Positions 7,234-12,127 of a stretch of 12,127 nucleotides of DNA are shown piece by piece. Source of the DNA: an uncultured Variovorax sp. Its GTDB lineage: Bacteria > Pseudomonadota > Gammaproteobacteria > Burkholderiales > Burkholderiaceae. The stretch spans positions 1 to 12,127 of the forward strand of contig CAMLCW010000142.1 in assembly GCA_946478645.1 (NCBI GenBank), read 5' to 3'. The translations under genes and the position numbers were made by a program. The notes under the pieces are model-generated. The model had not been told where the DNA came from. It was given only the letters and a program-made list of their open reading frames with translations, and made no database searches. How positions within the stretch are numbered: position 1 is the first letter of the stretch; each line of letters opens with the position of its first letter.

Positions 7234-8163
7234 ATGGACCGCATGGAACCGCTGCGCACCGTGCAGGCCGGCGTGCTCGACGTCGCCTACTTCGAGACCG
7301 GCCCGGCCGACGGCCCGCCGGTGCTGCTGATGCACGGCTTCCCGTACGACATCCATGCCTACGCCGAAGTGGCACCGATGCTCGCCGATGAAGGCTGCCG
7401 GGCGATCGTGCCGTACCTGCGCGGCTACGGCGCCACGCGCTTCCTGAGCGACGCCACGCCGCGCTCGGGCGAACAGGCCGCGCTCGGCGCCGACCTGCTC
7501 GCGCTGCTCGACGCGTTGCGCATTCCGCGCGCGGTGCTGGCCGGCTACGACTGGGGCGGCCGCGCCGCCTGCGTGGTGGCCGCGCTCTGGCCCGAACGCT
7601 GCGCGGGGCTGGTCTCGTTCAACAGCTACAACATCCAGAACATCGCGAAGGCGATGGTGCCCGACACGCCGGCCAACGAGCTGAGCCTCTGGTACCAGTA
7701 CTACTTCCACAGCGAGCGCGGCCGTGCCGGGCTCGCCAAGGACCGGCGCGCGTTCGCGCGGCTGCTCTGGCGCCTGTGGTCGCCGACCTGGGCCTTCGAC
7801 GATGCCACCTTCGAGCGCAGCGCCGCGGCCTTCGATAACCCCGATTTCGTCGAGGTGGTGATCCATTCGTACCGCCATCGCTTCGGGCTCGTCGCGGGCG
7901 AACCGGCCTGCGCCGACATCGAACGCCGGCTCGCCGCGCAGCCCGTGATCCGCGTGCCCGCCATCACTTTCGACGGCGCCGACGATGGCGTGCGCCCGCC
8001 CGCGGCTGCATCGGCCCATGCGCACTGCTTCGGCGGCCCGCGCTCGCACCGGCTCGTGCCCGGCGTGGGCCACAACATGCCGCAGGAAGTGCCGCGCATC
8101 TTTGCCGATGCCGTGCTGGAACTCGTGCCCCTTCTGCAGACCGATTCTTCTTCTTTTTCATGA
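7234..8163 (+). CDS. Alpha/beta-fold hydrolase, epoxide-hydrolase-like
   Basis: 309 residues. The oxyanion-hole motif is HGFP (His34-Pro37), the nucleophile elbow is GYDWGG with Asp106, the acid is probably Asp250 or Asp251 in FDGADDG, and the general base is His280 in GVGHNMPQE. An Asp rather than Ser nucleophile in x-D-W-G-G is typical of epoxide hydrolases and haloalkane dehalogenases, so this is not an ordinary serine esterase. A cap domain lies at about residues 135-225. The ATG at 7234 has GAAAGGG (7221-7227) 6 bases upstream; a second ATG at 7243 is possible. It sits between frmA and the S-formylglutathione hydrolase gene and overlaps the latter by 4 bases. Its role in that operon is unknown. 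It may act on an oxidised product of the upstream oxygenase. Substrate cannot be predicted. Confidence 0.88.
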   Translation: MDRMEPLRTVQAGVLDVAYFETGPADGPPVLLMHGFPYDIHAYAEVAPMLADEGCRAIVPYLRGYGATRFLSDATPRSGEQAALGADLLALLDALRIPRAVLAGYDWGGRAACVVAALWPERCAGLVSFNSYNIQNIAKAMVPDTPANELSLWYQYYFHSERGRAGLAKDRRAFARLLWRLWSPTWAFDDATFERSAAAFDNPDFVEVVIHSYRHRFGLVAGEPACADIERRLAAQPVIRVPAITFDGADDGVRPPAAASAHAHCFGGPRSHRLVPGVGHNMPQEVPRIFADAVLELVPLLQTDSSSFS

Positions 8164-9035
8164 CCGACACCCTCACCCCCGTTTCCGAGCACCACGCCTT
8201 TGGCGGCGTGCAGGGCTTCTACCAGCATGCATCGCGCGAGATCGGGCTGCCGATGCGCTTCTCGGTCTACCTGCCGCCGCAGGCCGCGCAGCAGCGCGTG
8301 CCGGCCCTGCTCTACCTCGCGGGCCTGACCTGCAACGAAGAAACCTTCGCGGTCAAGGCCGGCGCGCAGCGCATGGCCGCGAGCCTTGGCATCGCGCTGA
8401 TCGCGCCCGACACCAGCCCGCGCGGCAGCGCCGCCGAAAGCCTGCCCGGTGCCACCGACAGTTGGGATTTCGGCATCGGCGCCGGCTTCTACCTCGACGC
8501 CACCGAAGCGCCCTGGGCCACCCACTGGCGCATGGAAAGCTGGATCGTGCAAGAGCTGCTGCCGCTGGTGTCGGAGCACTTCGCCATCGACGGCGAGCGG
8601 CTCGGCATCTTCGGCCATTCGATGGGCGGCCATGGCGCGCTCACCCTCGCGCTGCGGCATCCCGGGCGCTTCCGCTCGGTCTCGGCCTTTGCACCGATCT
8701 GTGCGCCCACGCAGTGCCCGTGGGGCGAGAAGGCCTTCGGCGGCTATCTCGGCGAAGCCGGCGGCGACCGTGCGCAGTGGCTCGCACACGACGCCAGCGC
8801 GCTCATGAAGTCGCAGACCGCCGCGCCCTATCCGCACGGCATCCTGATCGACCAGGGCCTGGACGACAAATTCCTGGCCGAGCAGCTGCACCCCGAAGCC
8901 TTCGAGGCCGCGTGCTTTGCCGCCGGCCAGCCGCTCACGCTGCGGCGTCATGCGGGCTACGACCACGGCTACTATTTCATCCAGACCTTCATGGCGGACC
9001 ACATCGCCCACCACGCACAGACGCTGCGCGCATGA
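8160..9035 (+). CDS. frmB: S-formylglutathione hydrolase
   Basis: 291 residues, close to the roughly 280 of the family (also called FghA; esterase D in eukaryotes). It hydrolyses S-formylglutathione to formate and glutathione, completing glutathione-dependent formaldehyde oxidation begun by FrmA. Diagnostic segments are YLAGLTCNEE, the Ser154 nucleophile in GHSMGGHGAL, SAFAPICAPTQCPWG, the acid-bearing DQGLDDKFL (231-239) and His269 in YDHGYYF. Its ATG overlaps the hydrolase stop (ATGA). The 15 bases before the ATG (8145-8159) are all pyrimidines, so there is no Shine-Dalgarno site, and translation probably depends on coupling with the gene before. Placing it two genes after frmA, separated by an unrelated hydrolase, is less usual than direct adjacency. 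Confidence 0.96.
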   Translation: MTDTLTPVSEHHAFGGVQGFYQHASREIGLPMRFSVYLPPQAAQQRVPALLYLAGLTCNEETFAVKAGAQRMAASLGIALIAPDTSPRGSAAESLPGATDSWDFGIGAGFYLDATEAPWATHWRMESWIVQELLPLVSEHFAIDGERLGIFGHSMGGHGALTLALRHPGRFRSVSAFAPICAPTQCPWGEKAFGGYLGEAGGDRAQWLAHDASALMKSQTAAPYPHGILIDQGLDDKFLAEQLHPEAFEAACFAAGQPLTLRRHAGYDHGYYFIQTFMADHIAHHAQTLRA

Positions 9036-9042
9036 GGCATTC

Positions 9043-9429
9043 ATGAGCGCCTTCGTCCAGAGCCTGCACGAGACCTTCGAGCCCATCGGCCGCATCGAGA
9101 CGCGCCGCATGTTCGGCGGCCATGGCGTCTGGCACGACGGCCGCATGATCGCGCTGGTGTTCAAGGACACGCTCTACCTCAAGTGCGACGCCGAAAGCGC
9201 GGCGCATTTCGACCGGCTCGGCCTGCCGCCCTTCACCTACGAACGCCAGGGCAAGGCCACGCCCATGTCGTACCGCCAGGCACCGGCCGAGCTGTTCGAA
9301 GACCGTGAGGAAGCCGCCGTCTGGGGCCGCCGCGCGTACGAGGCCGCGCTGCGATCGGGCCATGCGCCCAAGCCTGCACGAAAAACCGCAGCCGCGAAGA
9401 AAAAGAAAAAGAAAGCACCCGCCCGATGA
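9043..9429 (+). CDS. TfoX N-terminal domain protein with lysine-rich tail
   Basis: 128 residues. The single recognisable domain is TfoX_N: VQSLHETFEPIG, then RRMFGGHGVWHDG (21-33), ALVFKDTLYLKCD and a C-terminal AVWGRRAYEAAL. The domain is named after the competence regulator TfoX/Sxy, but this protein lacks the TfoX C-terminal domain. Small single-domain members like this are common in proteobacteria and their function is unknown. The last 20 or so residues form a basic tail with six consecutive lysines (119-124), which could bind nucleic acid. GAGG (9034-9037) lies 5 bases before the ATG, and the start is 7 bases after frmB. The stop overlaps the exonuclease start by 4 bases (ATGA). It is probably not part of formaldehyde metabolism. 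Confidence 0.88.
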   Translation: MSAFVQSLHETFEPIGRIETRRMFGGHGVWHDGRMIALVFKDTLYLKCDAESAAHFDRLGLPPFTYERQGKATPMSYRQAPAELFEDREEAAVWGRRAYEAALRSGHAPKPARKTAAAKKKKKKAPAR

Positions 9430-10037
9430 AGCCCGACCTCGCCCTGCTCCCGCCGCTGCCCGAACGCGAGCAGATCGCACTGCTGGCGCCCTTCGACGGG
9501 CTGGACCTCGCGCGCATCGAGGTGGTCGCCACGCGCGAGGACGCCGAGCGCGCGGCCGCGGCCTTGCTCGACGCGCGCGTGGTCGGCTTCGACACCGAAT
9601 CCAAGCCCACCTTCGCGAAAAACGAGATCTCGGGCGGGCCGCACGTGGTGCAGTTCGCCACGCCCACGGCCGCATGGCTGTTCCAGCTGCACCGCACCGA
9701 ATGCAACGAGGTGCTCGCGGCGCTGGTCGCCTCGACCGCGCTGCAGAAGGTCGGCTTCGGCCTGTCGAGCGACCTCGCGCTACTGCGCCGCCGGCTCGCG
9801 GTGGAGCCGCAGTCGGTCTACGACATCGACCACGAGTTCCGCCGCCGCGGCTACCGCAAGTCGGTCGGCGTGAAGACCGCCGTCGCGCTGGTGTTTAACC
9901 AGCGCTTCGTCAAGTCGCGCAAGGCCACCACCTCGAACTGGGCCAACCGGCAGCTCACCCCGGCGCAGATCCGCTACGCGGCCAACGATGCCTATGCATC
10001 GATCCGCGTCTTCGACGCGCTGCTGCCGCGCACCTGA
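9426..10037 (+). CDS. DEDDy-type 3'-5' exonuclease (RNase D / WRN-like)
   Basis: 203 residues: a compact stand-alone exonuclease domain. All three Exo motifs are present: ExoI with Asp56 and Glu58 (GFDTESKP), ExoII with Asp116 (VGFGLSSDLALL), and ExoIII with Tyr184 and Asp188 (YAANDAYASI), the YxxxD pattern of the DEDDy subgroup. Such enzymes use two divalent metal ions to remove 3' nucleotides from RNA or DNA. There are no HRDC domains, so it is not RNase D itself; it resembles the short proteins annotated '3'-5' exonuclease domain-containing protein 2'. The start overlaps the TfoX-like stop by 4 bases, suggesting joint expression with that basic protein. Whether RNA or DNA is the substrate is unknown. 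Confidence 0.9.
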   Translation: MKPDLALLPPLPEREQIALLAPFDGLDLARIEVVATREDAERAAAALLDARVVGFDTESKPTFAKNEISGGPHVVQFATPTAAWLFQLHRTECNEVLAALVASTALQKVGFGLSSDLALLRRRLAVEPQSVYDIDHEFRRRGYRKSVGVKTAVALVFNQRFVKSRKATTSNWANRQLTPAQIRYAANDAYASIRVFDALLPRT

Positions 10038-10060
10038 ACCGCGCGTGGGCATCGCGTGCC

Positions 10061-10090
10061 GTGCCGGCAGGCCGGCCGCAGCGCCGGCAC
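10061..10090 (+). repeat. Inverted repeat upstream of gnd
   Basis: GTGCCGGC (10061-10068) and GCCGGCAC (10083-10090) are perfect inverted arms of 8 bp around a 14-base loop. The repeat occupies the only sizeable gap between the exonuclease gene and gnd (90 bases). It could be a transcript-end hairpin for the upstream operon, though no U tract follows, or an operator for gnd. No supported promoter was found beside it. Confidence 0.4.
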
Positions 10091-10127
10091 AATGCCTTTG
10101 ACATCGACTGCATACGAAAGAAGGGCC

Positions 10128-11549
10128 ATGAACGACAAAAAAAGCGATTTCGGACTGATCGGCCTGGCCGTGATGGGCCAGAACCTGGTGCTGAACGTGG
10201 AAAGCCGCGGCTTCCAGGTCAGCGTTTACAACCGCACCGAGGCCACCACGGAGGCCTTCATCGCCGCCAACCCCGGCAAGAAGGTGGTGGGCGCGAAGAC
10301 GCTCGAAGACTTCGTGCAGAGCCTGGCCAGGCCGCGCAAGGTCCAGATCATGGTCAAGGCCGGCGCGCCGGTGGACCAGGTGATCGAACAACTGATTCCG
10401 CTGCTCGACAAGGACGACATCGTGATCGATGGCGGCAACAGCCTCTACAGCGACACCGAACGCCGCGACGCCTGGCTGGCGGGCGAGGGCCTGCGCTTCG
10501 TCGGCGCGGGCGTCTCAGGCGGCGAGGAAGGCGCGCGCAAGGGCCCCTCGATCATGCCGGGCGGACCGCTCTCGACCTGGGAGGTGATGAAGCCGATCTT
10601 CGAGAGCATCGCCGCCAAGGTCAACGGCGAGCCCTGCGTGATCCACATCGGCCCCGGCGGCGCGGGCCACTACGTGAAGATGGTGCACAACGGCATCGAG
10701 TACGGCGACATGCAGTTGATCTGCGAGGCCTACAGCCTGTTCAAGGCGGCGGGCTTCAGCACCGACGAGATGGCCGCCGTCTTCAGCCAGTGGAACGAGG
10801 GCGAACTGCAGAGCTACCTGATCCAGATCACCGCAAAGGCGCTCGAGCAGAAAGACCCCGAAACCGGAAAGCCGGTGATCGACCTCATTCTCGACAAGGC
10901 CGGCCAGAAGGGCACGGGACAATGGACGCTCATCAATGCGGCCGAGAACGCGGTGGTCATCAGCACCATCAACGCCGCGGTCGAGGCGCGCGTGCTGTCG
11001 TCGCAAAAGCAGTCGCGCGTGGCGGCGAGCAAGCTGCTGCAGGGCCCGAAGGCCGAACTGTCGATCGAGAAGAAGGCGCTGGTGGCCAAGGTGCACGACG
11101 CGCTCTATGCCTCGAAGGTGATCAGCTACACGCAGGGCTTCGACCTCATGAAGACCATGGGCGAGAAGAAGAACTGGAAGCTCGACCTCGGCCGCATCGC
11201 CGCGATCTGGCGCGGCGGCTGCATCATCCGCGCGCGCTTCCTGAACCGCATCACCGACGCCTACCGCGCCGATCCTGGGCTCGGCAACCTGATGCTCGAC
11301 CCGTTCTTCAAGGACCTGCTGAACCGCACGCAGCAGAGCTGGCGCGATGTGGTGGCGCTGGCCGTGAGCCACGGCATTCCGGTGCCGGCGTTCAGCGCCT
11401 CGCTGGCCTACTACGACAGCTACCGCACCGAGCGCCTGAGCGCGAACCTGCTGCAGGCCCAGCGCGACTTCTTCGGCGCGCACACGTACGAGCGCGTGGA
11501 CAAGCCCGCGGGCGAGTTCTTCCACACGCAATGGCCGGAAGTCATCTGA
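10128..11549 (+). CDS. gnd: 6-phosphogluconate dehydrogenase, decarboxylating (NADP-type)
   Basis: 473 residues, near the 468 of E. coli Gnd, the long homodimeric form. It oxidises and decarboxylates 6-phosphogluconate to ribulose 5-phosphate in the oxidative pentose phosphate pathway, making NADPH. The N-terminal Rossmann domain has GLAVMG (12-17) and YNRTEATTE. The substrate site shows GVSGGEEGARKGPSIMPGG, catalytic Lys184 in GHYVKMVHNG, and Glu191 in IEYGD. The C-terminal helical domain includes KGTGQWT and the final tail with HTQWPE. The frame is open back to 10056, but GAAAGAAGGG (10116-10125) just before the ATG at 10128 and the match to known N-termini fix that start. It is convergent with gntK, whose product makes its substrate. 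The stops are 15 bases apart with no strong terminator. Confidence 0.97.
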   Translation: MNDKKSDFGLIGLAVMGQNLVLNVESRGFQVSVYNRTEATTEAFIAANPGKKVVGAKTLEDFVQSLARPRKVQIMVKAGAPVDQVIEQLIPLLDKDDIVIDGGNSLYSDTERRDAWLAGEGLRFVGAGVSGGEEGARKGPSIMPGGPLSTWEVMKPIFESIAAKVNGEPCVIHIGPGGAGHYVKMVHNGIEYGDMQLICEAYSLFKAAGFSTDEMAAVFSQWNEGELQSYLIQITAKALEQKDPETGKPVIDLILDKAGQKGTGQWTLINAAENAVVISTINAAVEARVLSSQKQSRVAASKLLQGPKAELSIEKKALVAKVHDALYASKVISYTQGFDLMKTMGEKKNWKLDLGRIAAIWRGGCIIRARFLNRITDAYRADPGLGNLMLDPFFKDLLNRTQQSWRDVVALAVSHGIPVPAFSASLAYYDSYRTERLSANLLQAQRDFFGAHTYERVDKPAGEFFHTQWPEVI

Positions 11550-11564
11550 GCCGGCCCTTGCGTC

Positions 11565-12074
11565 TCAGCCGCGCGCGGCCGACAGCGCGCGCCTGACCTG
11601 CGCCACCAGTTCCTCCACGGGCTGGGTCGCATCGACCGTGATCACCCCGGGCTCGTCCACCGGCGATTCGAGCGTCTCGAACTGGCTGGCGACCAGGCTG
11701 GCGGGAAAGATGTGCGCACCGGCGCGGCTCGCCACGCGCCGCTCGCTCTCCTCGCGGTCGATCTCCATGAAGACGAACTTCAGATCGGGCACGGCCGCGC
11801 GCAACTGGTCGCGGTAGGCGCGCTTGAGCGCCGAGCTGGCCAGCACCGCGCCATTCCGCTCGGCGGCAAGCGCCTTGCCGAGCGCGTCGAGCCAGCCGGC
11901 GCGGTCGGCGTCGGTCAGCGCAATGCCCTTGCTCATCTTCTCGTGGTTCGCGGGGGGATGGTGGTCGTCCCCTTCGATCATCGGCAGCGCGAGCGCTTTG
12001 GACAGCGCCTCGCCGAGCGTCGACTTGCCGGAGCCCGAGACACCCATCACCACCAGCCAGGCTTTTTCATTCAT
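11565..12074 (-). CDS. gntK: Gluconokinase (thermoresistant GntK family)
   Basis: 169 residues, a usual length. It phosphorylates D-gluconate with ATP to 6-phosphogluconate, which Gnd (encoded convergently next door) or the Entner-Doudoroff enzymes can use. The P-loop is GVSGSGKST (11-19) and is followed by EGDDHHPPANHEKMSKG, a segment typical of gluconate kinases; LASSALKRAYRDQLR carries the conserved SALK motif. Two starts are possible: a TTG at 12080 and an ATG at 12074, two codons later. I chose the ATG because GGGAG (plus-strand 12084-12088) is 9 bases from it but only 3 from the TTG. The protein is cytoplasmic. Whether it is expressed with other gluconate genes cannot be seen because the window ends 53 bases upstream. 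Confidence 0.95.
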   Translation of the reverse strand: MNEKAWLVVMGVSGSGKSTLGEALSKALALPMIEGDDHHPPANHEKMSKGIALTDADRAGWLDALGKALAAERNGAVLASSALKRAYRDQLRAAVPDLKFVFMEIDREESERRVASRAGAHIFPASLVASQFETLESPVDEPGVITVDATQPVEELVAQVRRALSAARG

Positions 12075-12083
12075 GCGCAACTG

Positions 12084-12088
12084 CTCCC
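12084..12088 (-). promoter_or_regulatory. Ribosome binding site of gntK
   Basis: The minus strand reads GGGAG here, 9 bases before the ATG at 12074. This spacing favours that ATG over the in-frame TTG at 12080. Confidence 0.6.
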
Positions 12089-12127
12089 TGTGTCGGTTCG
12101 CGGAGGCCCATGCCCCCTGCTTTTCGA

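Noticed and set aside
7701..9170. 489-codon minus-strand frame opposite the hydrolase and frmB
   Set aside because: Antisense to two genes with intact catalytic residues; no recognisable domain.
10098..10103. Perfect TTGACA as a -35 box for gnd
   Set aside because: No -10-like hexamer lies 16-18 bases downstream; that position falls in the ribosome binding site.
12110..12127. Start of a divergent plus-strand gene (ATG at 12110 after GGAGG)
   Set aside because: Only six codons are visible and the GGAGG is just 3 bases from the ATG, so it cannot be supported. The adjacent sequence would decide.

Overview
This is a GC-rich, densely packed bacterial chromosome segment with almost no non-coding DNA. 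Gene content and style (a prkA/yeaH/spoVR trio, aroQ, glutathione-dependent formaldehyde genes, gnd next to gntK, many 4-bp ATGA overlaps) suggest a betaproteobacterium of the Burkholderiales, probably Comamonadaceae and perhaps Variovorax. The genus is an inference. There is no rRNA, tRNA, transposon, phage gene or CRISPR array.

Layout. (1) 2-3320, plus strand: the 3' end of the prkA kinase gene, a terminator-like hairpin, then yeaH (DUF444, VWA domain) and spoVR. This is the conserved stress and stationary-phase trio. (2) 3328-3771, minus strand: aroQ, type II 3-dehydroquinase, convergent with spoVR and divergent from the next block. (3) 3863-6058, plus strand: the most unusual part. A stand-alone Rieske [2Fe-2S] protein is followed by an oxygenase alpha-like protein. 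That second protein keeps the mononuclear-iron residues and the bridging Asp but has lost the whole Rieske motif. A GST-fold protein overlaps its end. (4) 6110-9035, plus strand: frmA-like formaldehyde/alcohol dehydrogenase, an epoxide-hydrolase-like alpha/beta hydrolase, and an S-formylglutathione hydrolase (frmB/fghA). (5) 9043-10037, plus strand: a TfoX N-terminal-domain protein with a poly-lysine tail, overlapping a DEDDy 3'-5' exonuclease. (6) 10128-12074: gnd (plus) and gntK (minus), convergent, which together take gluconate into the pentose phosphate pathway.

How blocks 3 and 4 may work together. Rieske N- or O-demethylases release formaldehyde, and FrmA and FrmB oxidise glutathione-bound formaldehyde to formate. 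A Rieske-less oxygenase, a Rieske donor acting in trans and a GST-like partner resemble the NdmC/NdmD/NdmE 7-N-demethylase system of caffeine-degrading Pseudomonas putida CBB5. The difference is that here the Rieske domain is a separate protein, not fused to a reductase, and no reductase is encoded in the window. My leading hypothesis is a three-component, split Rieske demethylase coupled to formaldehyde disposal. The substrate is unknown.
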